Shown here: one piece after another, positions 33,366 through 42,023 of the stretch | Numbering within the stretch: the stretch's first letter is position 1 | How the letters are laid out: every line of letters begins with the position of its first letter | DNA from: Xanthobacteraceae bacterium | Lineage (GTDB): Bacteria; Pseudomonadota; Alphaproteobacteria; Rhizobiales; Xanthobacteraceae | DNA length: 64,000 nucleotides | Direction of reading: 5' to 3' | NCBI GenBank assembly: GCA_029266425.1 | Contig: JAQSWY010000006.1 | Span: 62,001-126,000 of the forward strand | Translations under genes and position numbers: made by a program | The notes under the pieces: generated by a model | The model's database searches: none | What the model saw: only the letters and a program-made list of their open reading frames with translations | What the model was told of the DNA's origin: nothing

Positions 33366-34085
33366 ATGGGTTTTCCGGAGGTCATCGCGCTGCTCGGCGT
33401 CGGGCCGGGCGGGTGGGGTGGCGCGCTGCTGAAGGCGGCTCTCGTCACGCTTGCGCTCTCCGTCGCCGGCTTTGCGCTCGGCGCCGTGTTCGGCGCTCTC
33501 GCGGCGTTCGGGCGGCTGAGCGGGAGCCTCATCGCGCGCGGCGTGGCCGACGCCTACAGCACGCTGTTTCGCGGCGTGCCGGACCTCCTCACCATCTACC
33601 TGCTCTATTTCGGCGGCAGCGTCGTGCTCACCTCGATCGGCCAGATGTTCGGCGCGCAGGGCTTCATCGGCCTGCCCACCTTCGCCACCGGCGTGCTGGC
33701 GCTCGGCATCATCTCCGGCGCCTATCAGGCGGAGGTCTATCGCGGCGCCTTCAATGCCATCCATCGCGGCGAGCTCGATGCGGCGCGGGCGTATGGCATG
33801 TCGGGCCTGTTGATGCTGCGCCGGGTCGTGGCGCCGCAGGTGCTGCGCTATGCCATCCCCGGGCTCGGCAATGTCTGGCAGCTGGTGCTGAAGGATTCCG
33901 CCCTGATCTCGGTGATCGGCCTCGTCGAGCTGATGCGGCAGGCGCAGGTCGGCGCTGGCTCCACTCGGCAGCCCTTCATCTTCTATATCAGCGCCGCAGT
34001 GCTCTATCTTCTCATCGCGCTCGTCAGCAGCGCGCTGTTCCAGCGGGTGGAGCGGCGCAGTATGCGCGGCGTCAGGAGGGCGTGA
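33366..34085 (+). CDS. Amino-acid ABC transporter permease (HisQ/OccQ-like)
   Basis: Inner-membrane permease (239 aa) with about five helices and the coupling EAA loop (ELDAARAYGMSGLLMLRRVVAPQVLRYA). TLFRGVPDLLTIYLLYFGG is the Q-type signature of histidine, arginine and opine transporters. Pairs with the following M-type permease. The stop overlaps the next start (TGATG). Confidence 0.92.
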   Translation: MGFPEVIALLGVGPGGWGGALLKAALVTLALSVAGFALGAVFGALAAFGRLSGSLIARGVADAYSTLFRGVPDLLTIYLLYFGGSVVLTSIGQMFGAQGFIGLPTFATGVLALGIISGAYQAEVYRGAFNAIHRGELDAARAYGMSGLLMLRRVVAPQVLRYAIPGLGNVWQLVLKDSALISVIGLVELMRQAQVGAGSTRQPFIFYISAAVLYLLIALVSSALFQRVERRSMRGVRRA

Positions 34086-34819
34086 TGGATTTCGCCTTCT
34101 TTTCCGAAGTGTTCATGCGGTTGCTCGGGGGCGTGCCGCTCACCCTCCAGCTTGCCGGCATATCGGTGGCCGCCGGCCTGGTGCTGGCATTGACGCTCGC
34201 GCTCGCATTGCAGACCGGGACCCGCGCCGTGACCTGGCCGATCAATGCCTATGTCACGCTGTTCCGCGGCACGCCGCTGCTGGTGCAGATCTTCCTCATC
34301 TATTACGGGCTCGGCCAGTTCCGGCCGTCCCTGCAGGCCGTGGGCCTGTGGGGCTTCTTCCGCGAGCCTTACTGGTGCGCGATCCTGGCGCTCACGCTCA
34401 ACACTGCGGCCTATGGCGCGGAGATCATCCGCGGCGGCCTGCAATCGGTGCCCGTTGGGCAGGTCGAGGCGGCGCGGGCCTGCGGCATGTCGCGCTTCCT
34501 GGTCTATCGGCGGGTGATCTTGCCCGTTGCGCTACGCCAGGCGCTGCCGAGCTACGGCAATGAGATCATCCTCATGGTGAAGGGCACCTCGCTCGCCTCG
34601 ATCGTCACCCTGCTGGAGGTCACCGGCATCGCCCAGCAGATCATCTCGCAGACCTACCGGGCGATGGAGGTGTTCATCTGCGCCGGGGCGATCTATCTGA
34701 CGCTGAACTTCATCATCACGCGCCTGCTCGGGCTGCTGGAATGGCGGCTCTCCGCGCATTTGCGGCCCGCGCCCGGCGCCGCTGCCGCCCTGAGCACGCC
34801 GAAAGGGGCCGTATCGTGA
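34085..34819 (+). CDS. Amino-acid ABC transporter permease (HisM/OccM-like)
   Basis: Second permease (244 aa), five helices, with [19 protein letters not shown] and the coupling loop VEAARACGMSRFLVYRRVILPVALRQALPSYGNE. Short hydrophilic C-terminal tail. It overlaps the ATPase gene by four bases. Confidence 0.92.
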   Translation: MDFAFFSEVFMRLLGGVPLTLQLAGISVAAGLVLALTLALALQTGTRAVTWPINAYVTLFRGTPLLVQIFLIYYGLGQFRPSLQAVGLWGFFREPYWCAILALTLNTAAYGAEIIRGGLQSVPVGQVEAARACGMSRFLVYRRVILPVALRQALPSYGNEIILMVKGTSLASIVTLLEVTGIAQQIISQTYRAMEVFICAGAIYLTLNFIITRLLGLLEWRLSAHLRPAPGAAAALSTPKGAVS

Positions 34820-35619
34820 GCGAAGTCCTCAATGCCAGGCCGGGGAGCGCTGCAACGGAGCCGGCCATCATCGTCGAGGATCTGCACAAGAGCTTCGGGA
34901 GCCTCGAAGTGCTGAAGGGCATTTCGCTCACGGCGCATCAGGGCGACGTCGTCTCCATCCTCGGCTCGTCGGGCTCCGGCAAGTCGACCATGCTGCGTTG
35001 CCTCAATCTGCTTGAAGTGCCGGATGCGGGCAGCATCAGCGTCGGCGGCGAGACGCTGCGCTTTGAGAAGGACCGCCACGGCCGCGTCAATCGACCCGAC
35101 CATCGGCAGGTCGACCGGCTGCGGCGCTCCATGAGCATGGTGTTCCAGAGCTTCAATCTCTGGAGCCACATGACGATCCTCGAGAACGTCATCGAGGCGC
35201 CGGTGCATGTGCTGAAGCGCCCGCGCGCCGAGTGCATCGCCGAGGCCGAGCAATTGCTCGCCAAGGTCGGCATTGCCGAGCGGCGCCATCATTATCCGGC
35301 GCACCTGTCCGGCGGCCAGCAGCAGCGTGCGGCGATTGCCCGCGCGCTTGCCATGCGGCCGAAGGTGATGCTGTTCGACGAGCCGACCTCGGCGCTCGAC
35401 CCCGAACTCGTCGGCGAGGTGCTGCGGGTGATGCGCGCGCTCGCCGAGGAAGGCCGCACCATGCTGGTCGTCACCCACGAGATGGCGTTCGCCCGCGATG
35501 TCTCCTCCCGCGTGCTGTTCCTGCACAAGGGCGGCGTCGAGGAGGACGGCCCGCCAGCCGAGGTGTTCGGCAATCCCCGCTCCGAGCGCTTCCGTCAGTT
35601 CATCTCGGCACAGCGGTAG
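34816..35619 (+). CDS. Amino-acid ABC transporter ATP-binding protein (HisP-like)
   Basis: ATPase of the preceding importer (267 aa). Walker A GSSGSGKS at 50-57, Q-loop MVFQSFNLWSHMT, signature LSGGQQQR, Walker [15 protein letters not shown] and H-loop VVTHEM. It starts with GTG at 34816 overlapping the upstream stop (GTGA). HisP-type proteins in this group have the KDRHGRVNRPDHRQVDRLRR insert near residue 80-100. Confidence 0.93.
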   Translation: MSEVLNARPGSAATEPAIIVEDLHKSFGSLEVLKGISLTAHQGDVVSILGSSGSGKSTMLRCLNLLEVPDAGSISVGGETLRFEKDRHGRVNRPDHRQVDRLRRSMSMVFQSFNLWSHMTILENVIEAPVHVLKRPRAECIAEAEQLLAKVGIAERRHHYPAHLSGGQQQRAAIARALAMRPKVMLFDEPTSALDPELVGEVLRVMRALAEEGRTMLVVTHEMAFARDVSSRVLFLHKGGVEEDGPPAEVFGNPRSERFRQFISAQR

Positions 35620-35652
35620 ATCGTCGGTTTTCGGCAACGCGTACCGCGCCGC

Positions 35653-37653
35653 TTACTCCGCTTGGTCGAATATGAGCCTGCGGATAAGAGCGGCAGCCGT
35701 CACCGGCGGCTGTGTCAACGCGGCACGGTAGGTCGCGGCGATCAGCGCGCAAAAATCGCCGTACTGTTGCGGCGTCGGCGTTCGCGAGTACAGGACGAGG
35801 TTCTTGCGCTGCGGGCCGGCTTGCAAGGTCGCCATGATATTCTTCATTCCCGCCTCCACGATGGCCTTTTCGGTGGGCTTGCGTGGCGCGGCGGTGCGGA
35901 TCATCGCCGCCACTAGCTCCGCTTCCCGCTTGATGAGCTCGGGCGTCAGATAGTTGGTCAAGTTGGCATTTCCGACACCGCTGAGATGCTCGTAGCAGAC
36001 CAAGGTATCGAGCCTTGCAATCTGCTCGATCTGATCGATCGCCAACTGGCCGAACGCTATCGTGGACTTGTCGTCTGCCATGCGCCTGTATTTGAGGAAC
36101 TCGGTGTCCAATGCGTCCTGTAAGGCCAGGACGACCTCCGCAACAGAATTGCCAGCGAGATACATTTGCCGAAACTGGCGGTAGATCGCCTGCGCCGTTG
36201 CGGGATCTCGCTCTTCGATAGCGGCAATGGAGGGCGATATGATCTTGACGTTCGCCGCGGCCCCGGCGAGGTCGAGATCGGCACCGAAGCCGGATATCGC
36301 GAATTTGGCCGGCGTGGCGAGGTCGGTCACGGCGCGTCCCGCGAACAACTCCTGGGTGGTGGGGATCCAAAGGGACGTTGCCGGCGTCGACAGGGCGCGA
36401 GCTATGAACCGCGGATCGAATCCGTTGTCGGCCAAAAGCTCCTGCTGGTCGACGACGGCGGATGACAGTTCGGCCGGGCCCATGCCGGGGAAATCGGGGG
36501 CATGAAAGCCGAGCTTGCCCGCCCCGCCCAGCCAGCGCTCCCCACCACCGGCGAAGGCGAGGGTACAGGCCGAGTAGCACCGCGCAGCGACATAGGTGAT
36601 GAGGCGCCTTTGACGGATGATGTCGTGCACCTTCATCGCCTCGCCGATGCGCCCGCCGATGCTGTCGAGATGGACGACGGCAATCTGCGGCGAGGCCCTG
36701 AGCACACGATCGAGATCTGTGGCGAGTCCGTATTTGAAGCCGCCGACGATTTCGATTTCCGTGCCGTTGCGCATGACGCGCAGCGAATAGTCGGGAAGAT
36801 CCGGGTCGCCCCGAAAGGCGATGCTGTAGGTTTCCCTTATTTGCGGGAAGGCGCTTTGCACCAGCTGCATGGTGCTGGCAAGCACCGAGAACACCAGGAG
36901 AAGTTTAACGAGGCCGCCCCAGAAGGTATGCCTGCCCCGCCTCCAGCGTTCGTGCATGTGGTGGGTTGCCGATCTCCAAAGGCCCACGGTCTGCCAGATC
37001 GTCGCAAGTATCACGATTGCCCAGAGCGACACCAGGAAGCCAAAAAGGCTATAGGGATTATAGTCCCCCGAGACGTCGAAGATTGTATTGAGGGCAAGGA
37101 CGATGAGAGCCGCCGCCACCCCGACCAGGATTCCGACTACCCAGAAGCTGAAGGGCAGTGAGAACTCTCCGCGCCAATAGCGTTTGAAGAAATTCCGATT
37201 GACCTCATCTGCAGGCGGATCGTCATGAATCGTGTTAGCAGGATCTTGCGTGGATGCGCCGTTGACTGCTGCGGCCGCTGCGTCCGATGAGGCCGCAAAC
37301 GCCGGCTCGATCCGGCCCGACGGCAGCGGCGACGCGTGTGGCGCCTTCATCGCGGAGCCGCGTGGTATAGCCAACTTGAACGCATTGAGGCGTAGCCAAA
37401 ATAACCCCAACAAAAGAAACGCTAGCTGGGGCACCAGGAAACCGAGAACAACCTCGATATAGGTGTTCTTATGGCTGGTCAGCGGCGATAAATATATTAT
37501 ACTACTTACAATCAGCACACAAAGCAGATTTGCTACGACAAAACGCAAGTAGCGACCTAAGCGTTTGCGCAACAGCAAATTCAATAAAAACGTAAGTACA
37601 AGAATTGCTGCTATGCCGGAAAGTTCAATAGTTGTATATAAATGCCCAGGCAT
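35653..37653 (-). CDS. Membrane protein with ClpP/crotonase-fold serine-protease-like domain (COG3904-like)
   Basis: Large membrane protein (666 aa). Six helices are predicted (about 9-28, 36-57, 66-89, 168-192, 203-226, 246-268), then a soluble domain (about 285-480) like COG3904: LDSIGGRIGEAMKVHDIIRQRR, CYSACTLAFAGGGERWLG with probable nucleophile S361 between two cysteines, and GFHAPDF with H384. A long helical C-terminal region follows. Substrate and role are unknown. The first 200 bases of the gene (37430-37653) are strikingly AT-rich and codon use is unlike its neighbours, suggesting horizontal acquisition. It is not part of either adjacent ABC operon. Confidence 0.82.
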   Translation of the reverse strand: MPGHLYTTIELSGIAAILVLTFLLNLLLRKRLGRYLRFVVANLLCVLIVSSIIYLSPLTSHKNTYIEVVLGFLVPQLAFLLLGLFWLRLNAFKLAIPRGSAMKAPHASPLPSGRIEPAFAASSDAAAAAVNGASTQDPANTIHDDPPADEVNRNFFKRYWRGEFSLPFSFWVVGILVGVAAALIVLALNTIFDVSGDYNPYSLFGFLVSLWAIVILATIWQTVGLWRSATHHMHERWRRGRHTFWGGLVKLLLVFSVLASTMQLVQSAFPQIRETYSIAFRGDPDLPDYSLRVMRNGTEIEIVGGFKYGLATDLDRVLRASPQIAVVHLDSIGGRIGEAMKVHDIIRQRRLITYVAARCYSACTLAFAGGGERWLGGAGKLGFHAPDFPGMGPAELSSAVVDQQELLADNGFDPRFIARALSTPATSLWIPTTQELFAGRAVTDLATPAKFAISGFGADLDLAGAAANVKIISPSIAAIEERDPATAQAIYRQFRQMYLAGNSVAEVVLALQDALDTEFLKYRRMADDKSTIAFGQLAIDQIEQIARLDTLVCYEHLSGVGNANLTNYLTPELIKREAELVAAMIRTAAPRKPTEKAIVEAGMKNIMATLQAGPQRKNLVLYSRTPTPQQYGDFCALIAATYRAALTQPPVTAAALIRRLIFDQAE

Positions 37654-37970
37654 TTCTTGTCCAATGAGTGTGCGCGGTTGTTTCTAGCGACGTGGCGAGT
37701 GTCTCAGATGAACTTGATCTGGCAAATCTTCCTTAGATGGTGCCAAATGCCCGCCCTGTCGCCACGATGATCATCTTCAAGGCCCGTTCCTCACTCGAGG
37801 CTCGCGTAAGTTCAACTGCAAGTCGAGTCTGGAAGTTCGAATTTCGAGGAGAAATACCGCGACCGATCGTCCATCCTGGCGTGACGCCAGGGCGAACTTC
37901 GCGCGCCGCGCAAGGCAAGATTGTTCCGTTTTTGTTCCGTACCGTCAAGTGCCGCTATACCGCCCCGGCC
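37654..37970. other. Intergenic region, AT-richer, no gene seen
   Basis: About 317 bases between the 5' end of the membrane-protease gene and the 3' end of tcyN, both read leftward. It is AT-richer near 37654-37740. GTTCCGTTTTTGTTCCGT at about 37923 is a short direct repeat. A minus-strand frame of 71 codons (37733-37948) lacks a ribosome-binding site and conservation. Confidence 0.5.
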
Positions 37971-38738
37971 TTAAATCGCCGATCCGTCCGTCTCCAGGCT
38001 GTTGGTCAGGGTCGAGATGAAGCGCCGGGTGCGGGCTTGCGCTGGGTTGAAGAACAGCTCCCGGGATGGGCCGGCCTCGACGATCTCGCCGGCTTCCAGC
38101 AGCGCGGCCTCCTGCGCGACGCTGGCGGCGAGCCTGAGGTCATGGGTGGCGATCAGCATGGTCGTGCCCTCCCGCGCCAGCTGCGCCAGCACCTCGACGA
38201 CTTCCATAGCCAGCTCGGGGTCGAGCGCCGAGGTCGGCTCGTCGCACAGCAGCACGCGCGGCGAGGAGGCGAGCGCGCGGGCGATGGCGACGCGCTGCTG
38301 CTGGCCGCCGGAAAGCTGGGCCGGCCAGGCCTCAGCCTTGTGCGCAAGGCCAACCTTGTCGAGCAGCTCCAGCGCGCGCGCGCGCGCCTTTGCTTCCGGC
38401 CAGCGCAGCACGGTGAGGAGGCTTTCCATCACATTGCCCAGTGCGGTGCGGTGCGGGAAAAGCTGGAAGTTCTGGAACACCATGCCGGACTGCCGCCGCA
38501 CCCTGAGGATCGTGTCGCGCGGGATATGCTGGCCGGCGAAACGTACCGTATCCTCGCCGATGACGAGCTCGCCGGCCTGCGGGATCTCAAGCAGGTTCAC
38601 GCAGCGCAGCAGCGTGCTCTTGCCCGATCCGGAGGGGCCGATCAGCGCGGTGACGGAACCCTCGCGGACGGTCAGGCTCACCCCGGCCAATACGGTGAGC
38701 GGGCCGAAGCGTTTCACTATGTCGGTGAGCCGGATCAT
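37971..38738 (-). CDS. tcyN: Cystine-type amino-acid ABC transporter ATP-binding protein
   Basis: ATPase (255 aa) of the FliY/YecSC-like importer. Walker A GPSGSGKS at about 34-41, [18 protein letters not shown], signature LSGGQQQR, Walker [15 protein letters not shown] and switch ATHDLR. Translational overlap of four bases with the permease gene upstream. Last gene of the operon. Ligand inferred from the binding protein. Confidence 0.9.
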   Translation of the reverse strand: MIRLTDIVKRFGPLTVLAGVSLTVREGSVTALIGPSGSGKSTLLRCVNLLEIPQAGELVIGEDTVRFAGQHIPRDTILRVRRQSGMVFQNFQLFPHRTALGNVMESLLTVLRWPEAKARARALELLDKVGLAHKAEAWPAQLSGGQQQRVAIARALASSPRVLLCDEPTSALDPELAMEVVEVLAQLAREGTTMLIATHDLRLAASVAQEAALLEAGEIVEAGPSRELFFNPAQARTRRFISTLTNSLETDGSAI

Positions 38739-39415
38739 GTCGCCGGCTCCAGGTAGCCGCCGGAGCGGGAGAGATGACGCTCGAGCCGCTCCTGCAGGAC
38801 CGAGAGCACCGAGCTCAGCGCCAGATAGATCAGCGCCGCCTCGATATAGATGATCAAAGGCTCATAAGTGGTGGCGACGATGCGCTGCGCCGCCTGGAAC
38901 AGTTCCGGCACCGTCACCGCCGCGGCGAGCGAGGTGTCCTTCACCAGCGAGATGAAGGTGTTCGACAGCGGCGGCACGGCGACCCGCGCCGCCTGCGGCA
39001 GCACCGTGCGGCGCAAGGCCTGCGACCAGGTCATGCCGATCGAATAGCTGGCCTCCCATTGCCCCTTGGGGATCGAGGCGATCACCGCGCGCAGGATCTC
39101 CGACGTATAGGCGCCGACATTGAGGGTGAAGCCGATCAGCGCGGCGGGAAAGGCATCGAGCAGGATGCCGACGCTCGGCAGGCCGTAGAAGATCACGAAC
39201 AGCTGCACGAGGAGCGGCGTGCCGCGGATGATCCAGACATAGAAGCGCGCGATCGCCGACACGGGAGCTGGTCCGAACAGCCGGGCGAGCGCGGTCAGGA
39301 AACCGAGCGCCAGCCCGAAGGTGAAGGACAGCAAGGTCAGCGGAACGGTGAAGATGAGGCCGGCCCACAGCAGCGGGACCAGCGATTCCACCATCAGTTC
39401 GAGCCAATGGGGCAC
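38735..39415 (-). CDS. tcyL: Cystine-type amino-acid ABC transporter permease
   Basis: Single permease (226 aa) with five helices; [24 protein letters not shown] and the coupling loop [25 protein letters not shown] are typical of YecS. I place the start at GTG 39415 because a strong GAGGGAAGG site lies six bases upstream; an ATG at 39487 would add a proline- and arginine-rich leader with no support. Preceded by paired hairpins behind the binding-protein gene. Confidence 0.9.
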   Translation of the reverse strand: MPHWLELMVESLVPLLWAGLIFTVPLTLLSFTFGLALGFLTALARLFGPAPVSAIARFYVWIIRGTPLLVQLFVIFYGLPSVGILLDAFPAALIGFTLNVGAYTSEILRAVIASIPKGQWEASYSIGMTWSQALRRTVLPQAARVAVPPLSNTFISLVKDTSLAAAVTVPELFQAAQRIVATTYEPLIIYIEAALIYLALSSVLSVLQERLERHLSRSGGYLEPAT

Positions 39416-39474
39416 GGCAAGCCTTCCCTCAAAAGGAAACGGAACCGGCCGGGGCACCGACCGATCCCGCTGGA

Positions 39475-39574
39475 GCATGTTCCGCAAAAGTTGAAAGACT
39501 TTTGCGATAAGAACATGCCCCAGCCTATTTAACCTGAAGCGCTTCCTTATCGTTCGGATGGTTCCATCCGAACG
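39475..39574. repeat. Stem-loops between cystine binding-protein and permease genes
   Basis: GCATGTTC and CGCAAAAGT (39475-39491) pair with ACTTTTGCG and GAACATGC (ending 39518), interrupted by an ATAA bulge. A second perfect hairpin, CGTTCGGATG-GTTC-CATCCGAACG, is at 39551-39574, directly beyond the binding-protein stop. Same repeat family as 33241-33334. Expected to limit read-through into, or protect the message before, the permease and ATPase genes. Confidence 0.85.
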
Positions 39575-39609
39575 GGAAAGGCTCCAGGATCACGAAGGAA
39601 GCGAAGAGA

Positions 39610-40389
39610 TCAATTCGAGACGTCGGCGCCGAAGTATTTTTCCGAGATCTTGGCGTAGGTGCCGTCGGCTTTCATCGCGTCGAGCGCCTCGTTGATCGCC
39701 GCCACCAGCTCGGGATTGCCCTTGCGCACGATCACGCCGGAATATTCGGCGTCCTTCTGGGTGGCGGCGATGCGCACCTTGGCGTCCGGCTTGTGCTTCT
39801 TGAAGTCGAGGAAAGACAGGCTGTCATTGATGGTGGCGTCGGCGCGACCCGTCAGCACCAGCTGGATCGACTGGTCGAAGCCGTCGGTGCCGACGAGGGT
39901 GGCGCCGCTCGCCTCCGCCAGCTTGCCGAAATTACTGGTCAGCGACTGCGCCGCCTTCTTGCCCTTCAGATCCTCGAAGCCTTTGATCGAGCTGTTGTCG
40001 TCGCGCACGATCAGCGCCGCCTTCGAGGCGATATAGGGCTTGGAGAAGTCGTATTTCGCCTTGCGCGCCTCGGTGATGCCGACCTGGTTGATCACGGCGT
40101 CATAGCGGCGCGCATCGAGGCCGGCGATCAGGCCATCCCATTTGCCCTCGAGGAACTCGGCCTTCACGCCGAGGCGTTTTCCGATCTCGCGGCCGATCTC
40201 GACATCGAAGCCGACCAGTTCGTTCGAGCTGTCATGATAGGTGAAGGGCGCATAGGTGCCCTCGGTGCCGATCTTGACGACGCCGGCCGCCTTGATGGCG
40301 GTGAGGTCGTCGGCGTGGGCGCCGGCAGCCGCGCCGACCTGGAGGACGGCGGCGAGGCCGAGCGCGAGCAGTGTCTTCGTCACGTTCAT
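39610..40389 (-). CDS. tcyJ: Cystine-type substrate-binding protein (FliY/TcyJ-like)
   Basis: Periplasmic family-3 binding protein (259 aa). Sec signal (VTKTLLALGLAAVLQVGAAAGAHA), then GVVKIGTEGTYAPFTYHDSSNELVGFDVEIG, KWDGLIAGLDARRYDAVINQVGITEARKAKYDFS, and the end ISEKYFGADVSN. These match enterobacterial FliY, the L-cystine receptor, closely, so cystine or a related sulfur amino acid is the probable ligand. First gene of tcyJLN. Confidence 0.9.
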   Translation of the reverse strand: MNVTKTLLALGLAAVLQVGAAAGAHADDLTAIKAAGVVKIGTEGTYAPFTYHDSSNELVGFDVEIGREIGKRLGVKAEFLEGKWDGLIAGLDARRYDAVINQVGITEARKAKYDFSKPYIASKAALIVRDDNSSIKGFEDLKGKKAAQSLTSNFGKLAEASGATLVGTDGFDQSIQLVLTGRADATINDSLSFLDFKKHKPDAKVRIAATQKDAEYSGVIVRKGNPELVAAINEALDAMKADGTYAKISEKYFGADVSN

Positions 40390-40531
40390 GTTCAAGCTCC
40401 CCGGCAGTGCGCTGCCGTACTTCCAGGCGCCAGTCACAGCGGGCGCACATGTGCCAAGCAAATAGGTGCGCTGTACCGTTCCGTCACCGGGGGCGGTGCG
40501 CAATTCCAATGCCGTCATCCGCGGCGGGAGC

Positions 40532-40969
40532 CTACTGCCCTGTTCCGGCACCCCGGCGGCTGGGTCTGGACGCGGCAGCCTTGCCGGGCGCGCCGCGGCC
40601 GGCGGCGGTGGCCCACGGACGCGCCGAGCGCCCGGGAACCGGCCGGCCCTGCATCCGTGTTGCGCTCTGCAAGGCCACGGCCCGCGCCAGCACCGTGATC
40701 AGCTCCATCTGCGCGCGCCCCTTGAGGTGCAGGTTGAGCAGCGCGATCAGGCTGATCGCCACCCATACATAGATCACCAGGTCGACGCCGCGGCCGATGC
40801 CCGCCCATGCCGCGAGCCATGTCGCGTGCCCGGGCACCAGCACGAAATAGAGCCCCGCCAGCGCCGCTGCCATCGACAGCAGCCCGACGACCGGCGCGTG
40901 CCGATATTCCCGCCAGGCATAGAGCACCACGGCGAGCAGCAGGACGATGAAGACGAGCTTTGCGATCAT
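40532..40969 (-). CDS. DUF2304 membrane protein
   Basis: Small inner-membrane protein (145 aa) with three helices in the first 80 residues (KLVFIVLLLAVVLYAW, VVGLLSMAAALAGLYFVLV, VDLVIYVWVAISLIALLNLHL), the DUF2304 pattern commonly encoded next to a glycosyltransferase. The C-terminal third is a low-complexity arginine-, alanine- and proline-rich tail. Overlaps the glycosyltransferase gene by four bases. Probably an accessory in lipid-linked glycan assembly. Confidence 0.82.
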   Translation of the reverse strand: MIAKLVFIVLLLAVVLYAWREYRHAPVVGLLSMAAALAGLYFVLVPGHATWLAAWAGIGRGVDLVIYVWVAISLIALLNLHLKGRAQMELITVLARAVALQSATRMQGRPVPGRSARPWATAAGRGAPGKAAASRPSRRGAGTGQ

Positions 40970-41655
40970 CGGCGTAGCCTCCGCGCGAAGAGATCGAGCA
41001 CGATGGTGAGGGCGTCGCTGGTCCTCTGGCCCTTGGCGAGCGAGTAGTCGCTGTAGGCGACCGTCACCGGCGCCTCGATATAGGGGAGGCCGCTGGCGGC
41101 GATCTGGTGCAGGATCTCCGAGGCATGGGCCATCCGGTTCTGGTGCAGGTGGATGACGCTGGCGCCGCGGCGCGTCATGGCGCGCAGGCCGTTATGGGCG
41201 TCGGTCACGGCAAGGCCGGTGGTCATCCGGGTGAACCAGGTCGCCGCCTTCAGGAGCCAGCGGCGGCGCGGCGGGAGATCGACCGTGGCGCCCAGGGTGC
41301 GGCTGCCGAGGGCGAAGTCGGCATTGTTGCGTTCCAGGGCATCGAGCAGCGCCGTGATGTCGCTTGGGCGGTGCTGGCCGTCGGCATCGAAGGTGACGAC
41401 GAAGCGCGCGCCCTCACTGAGGGCGAATTCGATTCCGGTCTGCAGCGCCGCGCCCTGGCCGAGATTGAACGGGTGGCGCACCACCTCGGCGCCTGCCGCG
41501 GCGGCAAGTTCCGCCGTTGCATCTGCCGAGCCGTCGTCGACCACGACCAGCGCATGCCCGGTGCGCCGGACTTCGCGCACGACCTCCGTGATCATGCGGG
41601 CTTCGTTGTAGGCGGCGACCACCACCCAGACGCCGGCATTCGGTTGGGGACGCAT
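40966..41655 (-). CDS. Family 2 glycosyltransferase
   Basis: GT-A type glycosyltransferase (229 aa, cytoplasmic face). VVVAAYNEARMITEVV, VVVDDGSADATAELA, the DxD-type metal site in FDADGQHRPSDI, and AHNGLRAMTRRG are the dolichol-phosphate-mannose/DPM1-like pattern. No membrane helices of its own, so it may work with the adjacent DUF2304 and SMR-type membrane proteins to make an undecaprenyl-phosphate sugar. Confidence 0.91.
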   Translation of the reverse strand: MRPQPNAGVWVVVAAYNEARMITEVVREVRRTGHALVVVDDGSADATAELAAAAGAEVVRHPFNLGQGAALQTGIEFALSEGARFVVTFDADGQHRPSDITALLDALERNNADFALGSRTLGATVDLPPRRRWLLKAATWFTRMTTGLAVTDAHNGLRAMTRRGASVIHLHQNRMAHASEILHQIAASGLPYIEAPVTVAYSDYSLAKGQRTSDALTIVLDLFARRLRR

Positions 41656-41657
41656 CG

Positions 41658-42023
41658 CTAGCCTCCCACCAGTATGAGACCGAACAGGATCACGACGATG
41701 CCGCCCACCAGGCGGGCCGACAGCGGCTCGGCGAAGAGGAGGGCGCCGAGGAGCGGGGTGACGGCGAAGGCCAGCGCCACGAACGGATAGGCCCGCGACA
41801 GCGGAGTGAAGCCGAGGACCCACACCCACACCACCGAGAGCGCGAAATAGAGCGCCAGCGCTGCGAGGAAGAAGCCGTTCTGCAGCAGCTGCGGCAGGCG
41901 CTCCACCAATCCCGCGCCGCCGGTCCTGAGCGCCGCCAGCTTGAACAGCAACTGCCCGCCGGCCATTCCCGCGGCGTACAGGCAGAGCAGGGCGATTTGC
42001 AGGGTGGAAAGCCGCTCGTTCAT
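41658..42023 (-). CDS. SMR/EamA-type small membrane protein
   Basis: Four-helix membrane protein (121 aa) of the small multidrug resistance/EamA superfamily; helices at about 9-30, 45-70, 75-95 and 100-119 with AGMAGGQLLFKLAAL and PLSRAYPFVALAFAVTPLLGALLF. Like ArnE/ArnF it may flip a lipid-linked sugar across the inner membrane, an inference from the glycosyltransferase context. Two bases separate it from the glycosyltransferase gene. Confidence 0.85.
   Translation of the reverse strand: MNERLSTLQIALLCLYAAGMAGGQLLFKLAALRTGGAGLVERLPQLLQNGFFLAALALYFALSVVWVWVLGFTPLSRAYPFVALAFAVTPLLGALLFAEPLSARLVGGIVVILFGLILVGG

Noticed and set aside
37733-37948. 71-codon minus-strand frame in the tcyN intergenic region
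   Set aside because: No ribosome-binding site or motif; the DNA is atypical in composition as part of the acquired segment.
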